Shown here in pieces: positions 28,768 to 39,427 of a DNA stretch of 64,000 bases. Source of the DNA: Affinibrenneria salicis (GTDB taxonomy: Bacteria > Pseudomonadota > Gammaproteobacteria > Enterobacterales > Enterobacteriaceae); assembly GCF_008710095.1 (NCBI RefSeq), contig NZ_VYKJ01000001.1, positions 806,001-870,000 of the forward strand. The letters are read 5' to 3'. The position numbers and the translations under genes were made by a program. Within the stretch, counting starts at the first letter, position 1, and each line of letters starts with the position of its first letter. The notes beneath the pieces are model-generated. The model did not search any database. It saw nothing but the letters and a program-made list of their open reading frames with translations, and was not told the DNA's origin.

Positions 28768-30570
28768 ATGACCAACCATTTGCAGCAATATCATCTGGTC
28801 CAGCGTATTCAGGCGCAAATCAGCCATTGTTCCGGTCGGGTGGTTTTTCGCGACTGGCGGCCTGAGGCGGAACGGCAGTTAACCTGGGCGCAAATCGGCC
28901 GGCGCGTACAGCATATCGCCAGCGCGCTGCTGGGGCTGGGCGTGGGCGTGCAGGAACGCATCGCGCTTTTTTCTGCCAACAGTATGAACTGGTCGCTGGC
29001 CGATCTGTCCATTCTGCATCTTCGCGCGGTGACCGTGCCGATTTACGCGACCAGCGCGCCGGCGCAGGCGGCCTTCATCATCAATGACGCGGATATTCGC
29101 ACCATTTTTGTCGGCGGTCAGCAGCAGTACGATGCGCTGCTGTCGCTGCGCGAACGCTGCCCGCAGCTGCGCCATATTATTGTGCTGGATGACGGCATCG
29201 ATTTGCGCGGCTGCGATATCGCGCTGACGCTGAGCGACCTTATCGCCCGGGCCGATGTGGCGCTGTGGCGCAAGGAGTGGCTGTGGCGCATTGAACAGCG
29301 TCGTCTCAGCGATCTTTTTACCCTGATCTATACCTCCGGCACTACCGGCGAGCCGAAGGGCGTGATGCTGGATTACGCCAATATAGCGACCCAGCTTCGG
29401 CTGCATGAGCAGCGCCTGAAGATTGAGCCAGACGATGTCTCCCTGTGCTTCCTGCCGTTGTCCCACGTATTCGAACGCGCCTGGAGCTTTTTCGTCATGC
29501 ACAGCGGCGCGCAGAATGTTTTTCTCGCCGATACCGGTCTGGTCAGGAATGCCATGCAGGCGGTACGGCCGACGCTGATGTGCGCGGTTCCTCATTTCTA
29601 TGAAAAGGTCTACGCGGCGATCCACGAAAAAGTCGCGCAGTCCGACTGGCGCCGGCGTTTGCTGTTTCGCTGGGCGGTGGCGCAGGGGCGGCGAATGTTT
29701 CAGGCAAGACAGGAGCAGCGGCGGGCCGGTCTGCTGCTGCGGCTAAGTCACCGTCTGGCCGAACGGCTGGCGCTGAGCAAATTGCGTCAACTGCTCGGCG
29801 GCCGGGTGCGCTTTATGCCGGCGGCAGGCGCGCGTCTGGACGACGCTATCATCCTGTTTTTCCAGTCGATCGGCATCCGCCTTATTTATGGTTACGGCAT
29901 GACCGAAACCTGCGCCACCGTTTCCTGCTGGGAAGAATCCTCTTTTCTCCCCGGCTCGATAGGCACGCCGCTGCCAGGCGTACAGGTGCGCATTGGTGAA
30001 GAAAATGAGATTCAGGTGCGCGGCGCGATCGTCATGCAGGGGTATTTCAACCGTGCGCAGGAGACGGCCTCGGCCTTTACGCCGGACGGCTGGCTGAAGA
30101 CCGGCGACGCCGGCGTACTGGACGCGCGCGGCAATTTGTTTATCACCGAGCGTCTGAAAGATCTGATGAAGACCACCGGCGGGAAATATATCGCGCCGCA
30201 GCAGCTGGAAGGTGCGCTGATCCAGGATCGCTATATCGAACAGGTCGCGGTGATCGCCGACGCGCGTAAATATGTCTCGGCGCTGATCGTGCCCTGTTTT
30301 ACGGCGCTGGAAGAGTATGCGCATTCGATCAATCTGAAGTATCACGATCGGCTGGATCTGCTGCGGCACAGCCACATTATTGAGCTGTTCGAGCGCCGGC
30401 TGCATGAGATGCAGAAAGAGCTGGCGCGTTTTGAACAGGTGAAAAAGTTTACTCTGTTGCCGGCGCCGTTTTCCATGGCGCAGGGCGAACTGACGCCGAC
30501 GCTGAAACTGCGGCGCAGCGTGATCCATCAGCGCTATCAGAATGAAATCGATTCGATGTATAACGGCTGA
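28768..30570 (+). CDS. AMP-dependent synthetase, long-chain acyl-CoA ligase type (600 aa)
   Basis: The adenylate-forming motif YTSGTTGEPKG is at residues 188-198. Further conserved blocks follow: LPLSHVFERAW, YGYGMTETCATVS (the A5 motif), GWLKTGDAGVLD (A7) and ERLKDLMKTTGGKYIAPQQLE (A8). The length and LSHVFER/KTTGGKYIAP signatures fit the FadD15-like long-chain acyl-CoA synthetase group rather than FadD of E. coli. It should activate a fatty acid or related carboxylate with ATP and CoA. The substrate cannot be told from sequence. It is a single gene between leuL and ilvI, read on the + strand. Confidence 0.8.
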   Translation: MTNHLQQYHLVQRIQAQISHCSGRVVFRDWRPEAERQLTWAQIGRRVQHIASALLGLGVGVQERIALFSANSMNWSLADLSILHLRAVTVPIYATSAPAQAAFIINDADIRTIFVGGQQQYDALLSLRERCPQLRHIIVLDDGIDLRGCDIALTLSDLIARADVALWRKEWLWRIEQRRLSDLFTLIYTSGTTGEPKGVMLDYANIATQLRLHEQRLKIEPDDVSLCFLPLSHVFERAWSFFVMHSGAQNVFLADTGLVRNAMQAVRPTLMCAVPHFYEKVYAAIHEKVAQSDWRRRLLFRWAVAQGRRMFQARQEQRRAGLLLRLSHRLAERLALSKLRQLLGGRVRFMPAAGARLDDAIILFFQSIGIRLIYGYGMTETCATVSCWEESSFLPGSIGTPLPGVQVRIGEENEIQVRGAIVMQGYFNRAQETASAFTPDGWLKTGDAGVLDARGNLFITERLKDLMKTTGGKYIAPQQLEGALIQDRYIEQVAVIADARKYVSALIVPCFTALEEYAHSINLKYHDRLDLLRHSHIIELFERRLHEMQKELARFEQVKKFTLLPAPFSMAQGELTPTLKLRRSVIHQRYQNEIDSMYNG

Positions 30571-30891
30571 TGCCCCTTGCGGCTCGGTCTGCGCGCGCCG
30601 TCGGGCTAATCCGCGGTTTTCGTATTGTTAAGTGCCAATGGAATGGTATATTTTTCATTTATTCGCCTGCGGCATGGGATTTTTTACTGGGAAAAGGAGA
30701 TAAAAAGCCGTTTTTTCCTTTTCTTGTACTGTTTGAGTGGTTTCTTTGGCGTTTGCCTGAGCCATATCCAGACGCTATGTTAGTCAATTATATTTAACCT
30801 AAAGACGATCGTGTGATCGCGGGGCTTTTTCCCCTCAATGCGGAAACGCGTTCCGCTCTCTGAACAAAAATGTAAGCCTGGAGGCAAACCC
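30571..30891 (+). promoter_or_regulatory. ilvIH upstream region (321 nt)
   Basis: AT-rich, with A/T tracts (GGTATATTTTTCATTTATT near 30645) and TAGTCAATTATATTTAACC near 30781 as a possible -10 region. In E. coli the ilvIH promoter is activated by Lrp binding to several upstream sites; a similar role here is inferred. No gene is seen. GGAGG at 30880-30884 is the ribosome site of ilvI. Confidence 0.45.
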
Positions 30892-32610
30892 ATGGAGATG
30901 TTGTCAGGAGCCGAGATGGTGGTCCGATCGTTGATCGATCAGGGCGTGAAACATGTATTCGGCTATCCGGGCGGGGCTGTGCTGGATATCTACGATGCCC
31001 TGCATACGGTAGGGGGCGTTGAGCATATCCTGGTGCGCCATGAACAGGCCGCGGTGCACATGGCGGATGGCTATGCCCGCTCCACCGGCGAGGTGGGCGT
31101 GGTGCTGGTGACCTCCGGCCCGGGCGCGACCAACGCCATTACCGGTATCGCCACCGCTTATATGGATTCTATTCCGCTGGTGATTTTGTCCGGCCAGGTG
31201 GCGACGTCGCTGATTGGTTCGGATGCGTTCCAGGAGTGCGACATGGTGGGGATTTCCCGCCCGGTGGTGAAACACAGCTTTTTGGTGAAGCGGGCGGAAG
31301 ATGTGCCCGCTACGCTGAAAAAAGCGTTTTATCTGGCCGCCAGCGGGCGTCCCGGTCCGGTGGTGGTCGATCTGCCCAAAGACGTGATGAGCCCGGCCAA
31401 TAAGCTGCCTTACCTTTATCCCGATCACGTCAGTATGCGTTCCTACAATCCGACGGTGCAGGGCCATAAAGGCCAGATCCGGCGCGCGCTGCAAACGCTT
31501 CTGGCGGCCGAGAGGCCGGTGGTTTATAGCGGTGGCGGAGTAATTAACGCCGACTGCTCCGCCGGGTTGCGCGAACTGGCGGAAAAACTGAATCTGCCGG
31601 TGGCCTGCTCGCTGATGGGGCTGGGCGGTTTCCCGGGCACCCATCGCCAGAGCCTGGGGATGCTGGGCATGCACGGTACCTACCAGGCCAACATGGCGAT
31701 GCATAACGCCGATGTGATTTTTGCCGTTGGCGTGCGCTTCGACGATCGCACCACCAATAATCTGGCTAAATACTGTCCCGACGCCACGGTGCTGCACATC
31801 GATATCGATCCGGCCTCGATTTCCAAAACCGTCGATGCGGATGTGCCGATTGTCGGCGATGCTAAACATGTGTTGAGCACCATGCTGGAACTGCTGGCGC
31901 AGGGCGATCAGCAACAATCGTTCGACGCGCTGCGCGACTGGTGGCAGCGCATCGAGCTGTGGCGCGGCCGTCAGTGCCTGAAATATGACGATAGCGGCGA
32001 CATTATCAAGCCGCAGGCGGTGATCGAAACCCTGTACCGGCTGACTAACGGAGAGGCGTGGGTCGCTTCGGACGTCGGTCAGCACCAGATGTTCGCCGCG
32101 TTGTATTATCCGTTCGACAAGCCGAGACGCTGGGTCAACTCCGGCGGTCTGGGCACCATGGGCTTCGGCCTGCCGGCGGCGCTGGGCATTAAACTGGCTC
32201 TGCCGCAGGAAACCGTGGTATGCGTGACCGGCGACGGCAGTATCCAGATGAATATTCAGGAGTTGTCCACCGCGCTGCAGTACGGCCTGCCGGTAGTGGT
32301 GGTTAATCTGAACAACCGCTTCCTCGGCATGGTGAAACAGTGGCAGGATATGATCTATTCCGGCCGTCACTCCAGCTCTTACATGGAATCGCTGCCTGAT
32401 TTCGTCAAGCTGGCCGAAGCCTACGGCCACGTCGGCATCGCTATCGATCGGCCGGAAGAGCTGGAGCCGAAGCTGGCTCAGGCGCTGGCGGAGAAGAACC
32501 GGCTGGTGTTTGTCGATATCAGAGTGGACGGCAGTGAACACGTGTACCCGATGCAGATTCGCGGTGGCGCGATGGACGAAATGTGGCTCAGCAAAACGGA
32601 GAGGACCTGA
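30892..32610 (+). CDS. ilvI: acetolactate synthase III large (catalytic) subunit
   Basis: The ATG at 30892, eight bases after GGAGG, gives 572 residues. An upstream in-frame extension to 30838 lacks a ribosome site. It has [19 protein letters not shown] with the catalytic Glu (about residue 51), [31 protein letters not shown] and the ThDP/Mg motif [18 protein letters not shown]. The C-terminal [16 protein letters not shown] segment is typical of AHAS III and II types rather than IlvB. It performs the same two condensations as IlvB and gives the cell a second isozyme in this window. Confidence 0.95.
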   Translation: MEMLSGAEMVVRSLIDQGVKHVFGYPGGAVLDIYDALHTVGGVEHILVRHEQAAVHMADGYARSTGEVGVVLVTSGPGATNAITGIATAYMDSIPLVILSGQVATSLIGSDAFQECDMVGISRPVVKHSFLVKRAEDVPATLKKAFYLAASGRPGPVVVDLPKDVMSPANKLPYLYPDHVSMRSYNPTVQGHKGQIRRALQTLLAAERPVVYSGGGVINADCSAGLRELAEKLNLPVACSLMGLGGFPGTHRQSLGMLGMHGTYQANMAMHNADVIFAVGVRFDDRTTNNLAKYCPDATVLHIDIDPASISKTVDADVPIVGDAKHVLSTMLELLAQGDQQQSFDALRDWWQRIELWRGRQCLKYDDSGDIIKPQAVIETLYRLTNGEAWVASDVGQHQMFAALYYPFDKPRRWVNSGGLGTMGFGLPAALGIKLALPQETVVCVTGDGSIQMNIQELSTALQYGLPVVVVNLNNRFLGMVKQWQDMIYSGRHSSSYMESLPDFVKLAEAYGHVGIAIDRPEELEPKLAQALAEKNRLVFVDIRVDGSEHVYPMQIRGGAMDEMWLSKTERT

Positions 32611-32612
32611 TG

Positions 32613-33110
32613 ATGCGCCGGATTTTATCGGTATTACTGGAAAACGAATCAGGGGCGTTATCGCGTGTCATCGGTTTGTTTGCCCAGCGCGGTTATAACA
32701 TTGAAAGTCTGACGGTCGCGCCGACGGACGATCCGACTCTGTCGCGCATGACCATCCAGACGGTCGGCGATTCCCGGGTGCTGGAGCAGATTGAAAAGCA
32801 ACTGCATAAGCTGGTCGATGTGCTGCGCGTCAGCGAACTGGCCCAGGGCGCCTACGTTGAACGTGAAATCATGCTGGTGAAACTGCAAGCGACGGGCTAT
32901 GGGCGTGAAGAGGTGAAACGCAGCGCCGATATTTTCCGCGGCCAGATCGTGGACGTCACCTCATCGCTGTACACCGTTCAGCTTGCCGGCACCAGCGATA
33001 AGCTGGACGCCTTCCTGAATACGGTGACGGTGCGCGAAGTGGCGGAAATCGTCGAAGTGGCGCGCTCCGGCATCGTCGGCGTATCGCGCGGTGAAAAGAT
33101 CATGCGCTGA
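32613..33110 (+). CDS. ilvH: acetolactate synthase III small (regulatory) subunit
   Basis: The ATG at 32613 gives the canonical start [19 protein letters not shown], 165 residues. The ATG one codon earlier overlaps the ilvI stop and is the alternative. GAGAGG is about eight bases upstream. The N-terminal ACT domain (residues 1-75) includes [17 protein letters not shown], and the C-terminal domain includes [19 protein letters not shown] and a closing [13 protein letters not shown]. It confers valine sensitivity on IlvI. Confidence 0.95.
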   Translation: MRRILSVLLENESGALSRVIGLFAQRGYNIESLTVAPTDDPTLSRMTIQTVGDSRVLEQIEKQLHKLVDVLRVSELAQGAYVEREIMLVKLQATGYGREEVKRSADIFRGQIVDVTSSLYTVQLAGTSDKLDAFLNTVTVREVAEIVEVARSGIVGVSRGEKIMR

Positions 33111-33163
33111 TCCGGCGCACGGATATCTTTTATTCTTTCGGCTAAGGTATTATTTTCTGTCTC

Positions 33164-33196
33164 AGAGGCTCGCCAACTGGCGGGCTTCTGATTTTT
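33164..33196 (+). terminator. terminator of ilvIH
   Basis: AGAGGCTCGCCA (33164-33175) pairs with TGGCGGGCTTCT (33178-33189), a 12-bp stem with two wobble pairs and a two-base gap that would open to a small loop. TTTTT follows at 33192-33196. Confidence 0.75.
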
Positions 33197-33200
33197 GCTT

Positions 33201-33395
33201 ATACCCGTCGTATTTCTGGCTGCAGGTGAGTTGGCTTTGTTGCCGGTCCATCAATGGGCCTCGCCCCTGGGGGCCGCCGCCAGCGGCGTTCAAATCCGCT
33301 TGCGGCGGATTTGTCGCTTTGCCCGGTTTCTTACTGCGGTAAGCCGCCGGGATTCGCTGCGTCGTCGCCTTCCGGCAGCCCGAATTATTTAGAGT
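33201..33395 (+). repeat. dispersed repeat, copy 5 (long form, ~195 bp)
   Basis: It begins ATACCCGTCGTATTTCTGG and ends CGGCAGCCCGAATTATTTAG. The middle carries GGCGTTCAAATCCGCTTGCG and CTTACTGCGGTAAGCC, comparable to the copy at 10335. This copy has the best preserved left end. Confidence 0.7.
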
Positions 33396-33539
33396 GACGT
33401 AATAGGTTATTTATTTAAGCGCGAAAGCGGTTGCTCCTCAGGGTTTTCTGCGGTTAGATCCAAAGATACCCATGATTAAAATATGGTCATAGGATCGCTT
33501 TTATAATTACTATTTATCCGGCTTATCAAAGGGGCTAAC

Positions 33540-34544
33540 GTGAAACTGGATGAAATTGCGCGTCTTGCGGGTGTTTCGCGCACGACCGCCAGTTATGTGA
33601 TCAACGGTAAGGCAAAGCAGTATCGCGTCAGCGACAAAACCGTTGAGAAAGTCATGGCAGTGGTCAGGGAACACAATTATCATCCTAATGCCGTGGCCGC
33701 GGGACTGCGCGCGGGGCGCACTCGCTCGATTGGCCTGGTCATTCCGGACCTGGAAAATACCAGCTATACACGCATCGCCAATTACCTCGAACGCCAGGCG
33801 CGGCAGCGCGGCTACCAGCTGTTGATCGCCTGTTCCGAAGATCAACCGGATAATGAAATGCGCTGCATCGAGCATCTGCTGCAGCGTCAGGTCGACGCTA
33901 TCATCGTGTCGACCGCGCTTCCTCCCGAACACCCTTTTTATCAGCGCTGGGCTACCGGCAGTTTCCCGATCGTCGCGTTGGATCGCGCGCTGGATCGCAA
34001 ACATTTTACCAGCGTGGTGGGCGCCGATCTGGAAGATGCGGAGATGCTGGCGCAGGAACTGCGCCGCCAGCCGGCAGAATCGATCTTATACCTCGGCGCG
34101 TTGCCGGAACTGTCGGTTAGCTATCTGCGCGAGCAGGGGTTCCGCCAGGCCTGGGAAGGGGATGCGCGCGAAGTCAGCTGGCTGTACGCCAATAGTTACG
34201 AACGTAGCTCGGCCGCCGAGGTGTTCGGCGAGTACCTGCGTCACAATCCGATGCCGCAGGCGCTGTTTACCACCTCGTTTCCTCTGCTGCAGGGCGTGAT
34301 GGACGTGACGCTGAAGATGAGCGGCCGCTTGCCGAGCAATCTGGCGATCGCCACTTTCGGCGATAATGAACTGCTGGATTTTCTGGAGTGCCCGGTGCTT
34401 TCCGTGGCCCAGCGTCATCGTGAAGTGGCCGAACGCGTGCTGGAACTGGTGCTGGCCAGCCTGGACGAACCGAAAAAACCGAAACCTGGACTGAACCGCA
34501 TCCGGCGCAATCTCTATCGCCGCGGTTCTCTCGGCCGCAGCTGA
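33540..34544 (+). CDS. cra: catabolite repressor/activator (fructose repressor)
   Basis: 334 residues from GTG 33540; E. coli cra has the same start codon and length. Residues 2-24 are a LacI-type helix-turn-helix ([20 protein letters not shown]) followed by the hinge ([19 protein letters not shown]). The rest is the periplasmic-binding-like sensor domain ([35 protein letters not shown]). Cra binds DNA as a tetramer and leaves it on binding fructose-1-phosphate or fructose-1,6-bisphosphate, directing carbon flow between glycolysis and gluconeogenesis. It stands alone between ilvIH and the converging alaE. Confidence 0.95.
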   Translation: MKLDEIARLAGVSRTTASYVINGKAKQYRVSDKTVEKVMAVVREHNYHPNAVAAGLRAGRTRSIGLVIPDLENTSYTRIANYLERQARQRGYQLLIACSEDQPDNEMRCIEHLLQRQVDAIIVSTALPPEHPFYQRWATGSFPIVALDRALDRKHFTSVVGADLEDAEMLAQELRRQPAESILYLGALPELSVSYLREQGFRQAWEGDAREVSWLYANSYERSSAAEVFGEYLRHNPMPQALFTTSFPLLQGVMDVTLKMSGRLPSNLAIATFGDNELLDFLECPVLSVAQRHREVAERVLELVLASLDEPKKPKPGLNRIRRNLYRRGSLGRS

Positions 34545-34625
34545 CCTGTCCCGAGCCGCCGCCGCGCTGTCTCCAGCGGCGGCGCAATCCCCCCACCGGC
34601 GGCTACGCCGCTTTCCAGACCCGAC

Positions 34626-35066
34626 TCAGCCGTGCAGCGGAACGTGGAACAGTCGCCGGCAATATTCCAGAAAATAGCCGTAGAGCACGCCCATCGCCAT
34701 AGAGATGACGGCGTTGCTGCTGACGGCGGTGACGATTTGCGCGCCGCCTGCGCCGATAACCCACAGGATAGCGGCGTAGACCGGCGACTGGAAGCTGACG
34801 TAGGCCAGCAGATCGGCCAGGTTACGCAGCCATGAGTGAGACGGACGGCGGCGCGTGACCAGCGCGAGGACCCGATCGCGGTACAGACCGTAGGGCCAGG
34901 CGATGACAATGTTGACCGGAATAGACAGCAGGCGTGAGGACAGCGATTGCTGAAAGGTCATCCCGGACAATACCATTTCGATGATCATGCCGGTGATAAA
35001 GCAGTAAATAACCAGCGCAAAGGTATCCGCTGCTGCGCTGCGCAGCCGGGAAGCGGGAGAAAACAT
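34626..35066 (-). CDS. alaE: L-alanine exporter
   Basis: 146 residues from ATG 35066, matching the MFSPxSRLR start of E. coli AlaE; the adjacent ATG at 35069 is equally well placed behind AGGAG. Four hydrophobic segments are visible (around residues 12-32, 40-60, 82-100 and 108-130). The conserved [16 protein letters not shown] and [14 protein letters not shown] motifs and a closing [12 protein letters not shown] identify the family. It exports alanine from the cytoplasm and limits toxic accumulation of alanyl peptides. It converges with cra. Confidence 0.92.
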   Translation of the reverse strand: MFSPASRLRSAAADTFALVIYCFITGMIIEMVLSGMTFQQSLSSRLLSIPVNIVIAWPYGLYRDRVLALVTRRRPSHSWLRNLADLLAYVSFQSPVYAAILWVIGAGGAQIVTAVSSNAVISMAMGVLYGYFLEYCRRLFHVPLHG

Positions 35067-35828
35067 CATTGCTGACTCCTGTTCAGAACCACTCTTGATG
35101 AGTTTGTTTAATAGTTATATATGTTGATATATCGCTTTTCTCATAGTGTACATCACTGCAATATGGCTTATTAACTAGCTATAAATTTTTATTTTTTAGC
35201 CATAAAGCAGTGATTTAGGCATTTAGTTGCAGGCAGGGCGCTCTTTTGAGTATTAAAAGTGGAGGTGGATAAAATATGTTTTACAAACAATTAGTTGTAA
35301 AATATCGGGGCGGGACTATTTATCATCCAATCAACGTCGGCCGGCGGGGAAATATTCGGCCGACGCCAAAACGCGTCCTTTTAGGATGAATCTTAGTTAT
35401 TAATAAAGCCTCAATCATTTTGTTACAAATAAAAGAATGGATAAATATTCAGGCCCGCAACGTAAATTAAAGTAAAATAACCCGACTGCTGAACAATATT
35501 TCGGGTTATTTCGCGAATGTGAGAGGTTGAACGGGTATGAATGCCGGCGGCACAATACGCACGCTAAGCAAACTAACCATTTTAAAACAATAGATTACAG
35601 TCTAATAAACAAGCAGAAATATATTGCTGTTCCGTCGCCGGCGACGGTAATAAAAGCAATGAGCACGGACAATCCGCTGGTTATATCCGCACTGTTTTCT
35701 CTTCACTGGCAAATTTTTACTCAAATTTTCATGACGTTAATCTTGCGGCCTGAATGATGGATATTTCGCTGCGTTCGCGCGCATCCCAAAATAATGAAGA
35801 AATAATTCCAAAGCGCCTCCGCTCTGGC

Positions 35829-35858
35829 TTGACAAGGTTTTAATACCCTCCGTAAACT
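35829..35858 (+). promoter_or_regulatory. mra/dcw cluster promoter
   Basis: TTGACA (35829-35834) and TAAACT (35853-35858) with an 18-nt spacer. It lies immediately before the MraZ boxes and 62 nt upstream of the mraZ start, in the position of Pmra in E. coli. Confidence 0.75.
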
Positions 35859-35866
35859 CTTTAGCG

Positions 35867-35891
35867 TGGGAATTTGTGGGATAATGTGGTG
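35867..35891 (+). promoter_or_regulatory. MraZ operator boxes
   Basis: Three direct repeats TGGGA (35867), TGGGA (35877) and TGGTG (35887) are spaced exactly 10 nt apart, the TGGGN-N5 pattern bound by MraZ in E. coli. They overlap the start region of the mra promoter, so MraZ should repress its own operon. Confidence 0.85.
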
Positions 35892-35919
35892 AAAAGGGTG
35901 ATCGAGGGGTAGCTCAGGT

Positions 35920-36378
35920 ATGTTTCGTGGGGCAACGCTGGTTAACCTCGACAGTAAAGGGCGGCTTGCCGTACCTACCCGTTACCGGGGAACGCTGAAC
36001 GAGGAATCGCAAGGTCAAATGGTTTGCACCATTGATCTCCATCAGCCCTGCCTGCTGCTTTATGCCCTGCCCGAATGGGAAATTATTGAACAGAAGCTGT
36101 CGCGTCTGTCGAGCATGAACCCCGCGGAGCGCCGCGTCCAGCGCCTGCTGTTGGGCCATGCCAGCGAATGCCAGATGGATAACGCCGGGCGTTTGCTGAT
36201 TGCCGGTACGTTAAGACAACATGCGGGTTTAACAAAAGAAGTGATGCTGGTTGGGCAGTTCAACAAGTTTGAGCTGTGGGATGAACAGACCTGGTATCAA
36301 CAAGTCAGGGAAGATATTGACGCTGAACAATCTTCTCAGGAACCGCTGTCTGAGCGATTGCAGGATCTATCACTATAA
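35920..36378 (+). CDS. mraZ: transcriptional regulator and first gene of the dcw cluster
   Basis: 152 residues, the standard length. Two SpoVT/AbrB-like swapped-hairpin halves are visible: [20 protein letters not shown] near the start and [19 protein letters not shown] near residue 90. It forms a ring-shaped oligomer that binds TGGGN repeats, three of which lie just upstream. It precedes rsmH by 2 nt. Confidence 0.95.
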   Translation: MFRGATLVNLDSKGRLAVPTRYRGTLNEESQGQMVCTIDLHQPCLLLYALPEWEIIEQKLSRLSSMNPAERRVQRLLLGHASECQMDNAGRLLIAGTLRQHAGLTKEVMLVGQFNKFELWDEQTWYQQVREDIDAEQSSQEPLSERLQDLSL

Positions 36379-36380
36379 AT

Positions 36381-37319
36381 ATGCCGGAAAATTATCAACA
36401 CACGACCGTGCTGTTAGACGAAGCGGTCAACGGACTGAACATTCGCAGCAACGGGATTTACATTGACGCCACTTTTGGCCGGGGCGGTCATTCTCGTCTG
36501 ATTCTGTCTCATCTGGGGCCGGAAGGGCGCTTGTTCGCTATCGATCGCGACCCGCAGGCGATCGAAGCGGCTAAGGCTATCGACGATCGCCGTTTTTCTA
36601 TTATTCACGGCCCTTTTTCCGCGCTGGCGGATTATGTTGCCGAACGCGATCTGGTCGGCCGCATTGACGGCGTACTGATGGATCTGGGCGTGTCTTCGCC
36701 CCAGCTCGACGATCCCGAACGCGGCTTCTCTTTTATGCGCGACGGGCCGCTCGATATGCGCATGGACCCGACGCGCGGCGTATCCGCGGCGCAGTGGCTG
36801 CAGGAAGCCGAAGCGGACGATATCGCCTGGGTGCTGAAAACCTTTGGCGAAGAGCGTTTTGCGAAGCGCATCGCGCGCGCCATCGTCGAACGCAATAAGA
36901 CGGAACCGCTTAACCGGACCAAACAATTGGCGGAGTTGATCGCGGCGGCCAGCCCGATCCGGGAGAAACACAAGCACCCGGCGACGCGCAGTTTCCAGGC
37001 GATTCGCATCTATATCAACAGCGAGCTGGAAGAGATCGAACAGGCGCTGGAAGGCGCGCGCAGCGTGCTGGCTCCGCAGGGGCGGCTGTCGGTGATCAGC
37101 TTTCACTCGCTGGAAGACCGCATTGTGAAACGTTTTATTCGTCATCATAGCCGCGGGCCGCAGGTGCCGGCCGGTTTGCCGGTCACGGAAGAGCAACTGC
37201 GACAGCAGGGCGGACAGACGCTGAAAAGCATCGGCAAGATGATGCCTCCCGAGGCTGAAGTAGCGCAAAATCCGCGGGCGCGCAGCTCGGTATTGCGCTT
37301 TGCGGAAAGGCTGGTCTGA
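36381..37319 (+). CDS. rsmH: 16S rRNA m4C1402 methyltransferase
   Basis: 312 residues. The SAM-binding region starts [19 protein letters not shown], then [16 protein letters not shown]. The family-specific [27 protein letters not shown] and the [18 protein letters not shown] block follow. It methylates N4 of C1402 in 16S rRNA, fine-tuning start codon selection. The stop TGA overlaps the ftsL start (TGATG). Confidence 0.95.
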   Translation: MPENYQHTTVLLDEAVNGLNIRSNGIYIDATFGRGGHSRLILSHLGPEGRLFAIDRDPQAIEAAKAIDDRRFSIIHGPFSALADYVAERDLVGRIDGVLMDLGVSSPQLDDPERGFSFMRDGPLDMRMDPTRGVSAAQWLQEAEADDIAWVLKTFGEERFAKRIARAIVERNKTEPLNRTKQLAELIAAASPIREKHKHPATRSFQAIRIYINSELEEIEQALEGARSVLAPQGRLSVISFHSLEDRIVKRFIRHHSRGPQVPAGLPVTEEQLRQQGGQTLKSIGKMMPPEAEVAQNPRARSSVLRFAERLV

Positions 37320-37642
37320 TGATGATCGGCAATGAGCGGCATGGTCTGGTTCGGGTTATCGTTGAGGATTTGCTCAGAAATGCCCGTCTGCCTCTGTTGC
37401 TGTTGGTCGCCGTGCTGGTATCGGCCATCTTCGTGGTGACTACCGCGCACGAAACGCGTCTGCTGACGGCGGAACGTGAGCGCTTACTACTGGAACGCGA
37501 TGCGCTGGATATCGAATGGCGCAACCTGATTCTGGAAGAGAACGCGCTGGGCGACCACAGCCGGGTCGAACGTATCGCCACGGAGAAACTGTCGATGGGG
37601 CATGTCGATCCGTCACAAGAGAACATAGTGGTTAAACCATAA
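37319..37642 (+). CDS. ftsL: cell division protein FtsL
   Basis: 107 residues. The cytoplasmic N-terminus is about 14 residues shorter than in E. coli. One membrane segment (about residues 24-42, [19 protein letters not shown]) is followed by a periplasmic leucine-zipper-like coiled coil ([20 protein letters not shown]) and the conserved [19 protein letters not shown]. It forms the FtsQLB complex that activates FtsWI at the septum. The ATG overlaps the rsmH stop; a second ATG follows at 37322. Confidence 0.93.
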   Translation: MMIGNERHGLVRVIVEDLLRNARLPLLLLVAVLVSAIFVVTTAHETRLLTAERERLLLERDALDIEWRNLILEENALGDHSRVERIATEKLSMGHVDPSQENIVVKP

Positions 37643-37663
37643 ACCAATAGGCGTCAATCACGC

Positions 37664-39427
37664 ATGAGTGCAGCACGTAAAGGAAAACTGAAACGCCAGG
37701 AAGAACAGGCCAGCTTTGTCAGCTGGCGTTTTGCGTTGCTGTGCGGCGGGATTTTACTGGCGATGGCGGGATTGATGGCGCGGGCGGCCTGGCTGCAGGT
37801 GATTAATCCCGATAAGCTGGTGCGCGAAGGGGATATGCGCTCCCTGCGCGTGCAGGAAGTGCCGACTGCGCGCGGCATGATTGTCGATCGCGCCAGACGT
37901 CCGCTGGCGGTCAGCGTACCGGTCAATGCGGTCTGGGCCGATCCGAAAGATCTGAACGATCACGGCGGCATTACGCTCGATACGCGCTGGAAGGCGTTGT
38001 CCGACGCGCTGGAAATTCCGCTCGATCAGCTGGCGGCCAAAATTAACGCCAACCCGAAAGGCCGCTTCGTCTACCTGGCTCGCCAGGTCAACCCGGCCAT
38101 CGGCGAGTATATCCACAAACTCAAACTGCCCGGCATCTTCCTGCGCCAGGAATCGCGGCGGTACTATCCGGCGGGCCAGGTGACGTCGCATCTGATCGGT
38201 TTCACCAATATCGACAGCCAGGGGATTGAAGGGGTGGAGAAAAGCTTCGATCGCTGGCTGACCGGTCAGCCGGGCGAGCGGACGGTGCGTAAAGACCGTT
38301 TTGGTCGGGTGATTGAAGATGTTTCCTCCGTGGACAGTCAGGCGGCGCATAATCTGGTGCTGAGCATCGACGAGCGTTTACAGGCGCTGGTGTACCGCGA
38401 ACTGAACAATGCGGTGGCGTTCAATAAGGCCGAATCGGGTACCGCGGTGCTGGTCGACGTCAACACCGGTGAAGTGCTGGCGATGGCTAACAGCCCCTCC
38501 TATAACCCCAATAATCTGGCCGGTACGCCGAAAGACATTATGCGCAACCGCGCGATTACCGATATTTTCGAACCCGGTTCGACGGTGAAGCCGATGGTGG
38601 TGATGACCGCTTTACAGCGCAACGTGGTCAAAGAAAATAGCGTGCTGAACACCGTGCCTTACTATATTAACGGTCACGAAATTAAAGACGTGGCCCGCTA
38701 CAGCGAATTAACCCTGACCGGGGTATTACAGAAGTCGAGTAACGTTGGCGTGTCTAAGCTGGCGTTAGCGATGCCCGCCTCGGCGTTAGTAGACACTTAC
38801 TCACGTTTCGGACTGGGAAAAGCGACCAATTTGGGGTTGGTCGGAGAAAGCAGTGGCTTATACCCTCAAAAACAACGGTGGTCTGACATAGAGAGGGCCA
38901 CCTTTTCTTTCGGCTACGGGCTAATGGTAACGCCGTTACAGTTAGCGCGAGTCTACGCCACGATCGGTAGCTATGGCGTCTTCCGGCCGTTGTCCATTAC
39001 CAAAGTGGACCCGCCCGTGCCGGGTGAACGCATCTTCCCGGAACCGATCGTGCGTTCAGTGGTGCATATGATGGAAAGCGTCGCGCTGCCGGGCGGCGGT
39101 GGGACGAAGGCGGCGATCAAGGGCTACCGAATCGCCATCAAAACCGGGACGGCCAAAAAAGTCGGCCCGAACGGTCAGTACGTTAATAAATACATTGCTT
39201 ACACCGCGGGCGTCGCTCCCGCCAGCAATCCGCGTTTTGCGCTGGTGGTGGTGATTAACGACCCGCAGGCCGGCAAATACTATGGCGGTGCGGTTTCGGC
39301 ACCGATCTTCGGCGCAATCATGGGCGGCGTCTTGCGCACCATGAACGTTGAACCCGATGCGTTGCCCACGGGCGATAAAAATGAATTTGTGATTAATCGA
39401 GAAGAGGGTTCAGGTGGCAGATCGTAA
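37664..39427 (+). CDS. ftsI: septal peptidoglycan transpeptidase (PBP3)
   Basis: 587 residues, within one of E. coli. One membrane anchor (about 22-42), a pedestal domain, then the penicillin-binding domain with the active serine in STVK (S306), the SSN motif in [10 protein letters not shown] and KTGT in [10 protein letters not shown]. It cross-links septal peptidoglycan together with FtsW. Class B PBP with no odd residues seen. The stop lies inside the start of murE, which begins 14 nt earlier. Confidence 0.95.
   Translation: MSAARKGKLKRQEEQASFVSWRFALLCGGILLAMAGLMARAAWLQVINPDKLVREGDMRSLRVQEVPTARGMIVDRARRPLAVSVPVNAVWADPKDLNDHGGITLDTRWKALSDALEIPLDQLAAKINANPKGRFVYLARQVNPAIGEYIHKLKLPGIFLRQESRRYYPAGQVTSHLIGFTNIDSQGIEGVEKSFDRWLTGQPGERTVRKDRFGRVIEDVSSVDSQAAHNLVLSIDERLQALVYRELNNAVAFNKAESGTAVLVDVNTGEVLAMANSPSYNPNNLAGTPKDIMRNRAITDIFEPGSTVKPMVVMTALQRNVVKENSVLNTVPYYINGHEIKDVARYSELTLTGVLQKSSNVGVSKLALAMPASALVDTYSRFGLGKATNLGLVGESSGLYPQKQRWSDIERATFSFGYGLMVTPLQLARVYATIGSYGVFRPLSITKVDPPVPGERIFPEPIVRSVVHMMESVALPGGGGTKAAIKGYRIAIKTGTAKKVGPNGQYVNKYIAYTAGVAPASNPRFALVVVINDPQAGKYYGGAVSAPIFGAIMGGVLRTMNVEPDALPTGDKNEFVINREEGSGGRS

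Larger units (their letters stand above)
33111..33539 (+). other. 429-nt gap between ilvH and cra
   Basis: It contains the ilvIH terminator, a long-form dispersed repeat (33201-33395) and about 140 nt of AT-rich sequence before cra, where the cra promoter should lie. I see no gene. Confidence 0.5.
35070..35919 (+). promoter_or_regulatory. 850-nt intergenic region between alaE and mraZ with several palindromes
   Basis: No credible gene. A + strand frame at 35527-35757 has no ribosome site or family features. Structured sites are TTTTACAA/TTGTAAAA (35279-35302), CGTCGGCCG/CGGCCGACG (35335-35365) and AAATAACCCGA/TCGGGTTATTT (35475-35511). The last is followed by a T-rich run on the minus strand (terminator-like). 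The right end carries the mra promoter and MraZ boxes. Confidence 0.5.

Noticed and set aside
28374..28775. Minus-strand frame of 133 codons between leuL and the acyl-CoA synthetase-like gene
   Set aside because: It has no ribosome site or family motif, overlaps the leu promoter and the start of the next gene, and is unusually Arg-rich as expected of an antisense reading of GC-rich DNA.
30904..32541. 545-codon minus-strand frame opposite ilvI
   Set aside because: ilvI is certain on the + strand; the antisense frame is long only because of GC-rich codon bias.
35527..35757. Small + strand ORF upstream of mraZ
   Set aside because: No Shine-Dalgarno sequence, no hydrophobic or domain pattern, and it overlaps probable regulatory sequence.
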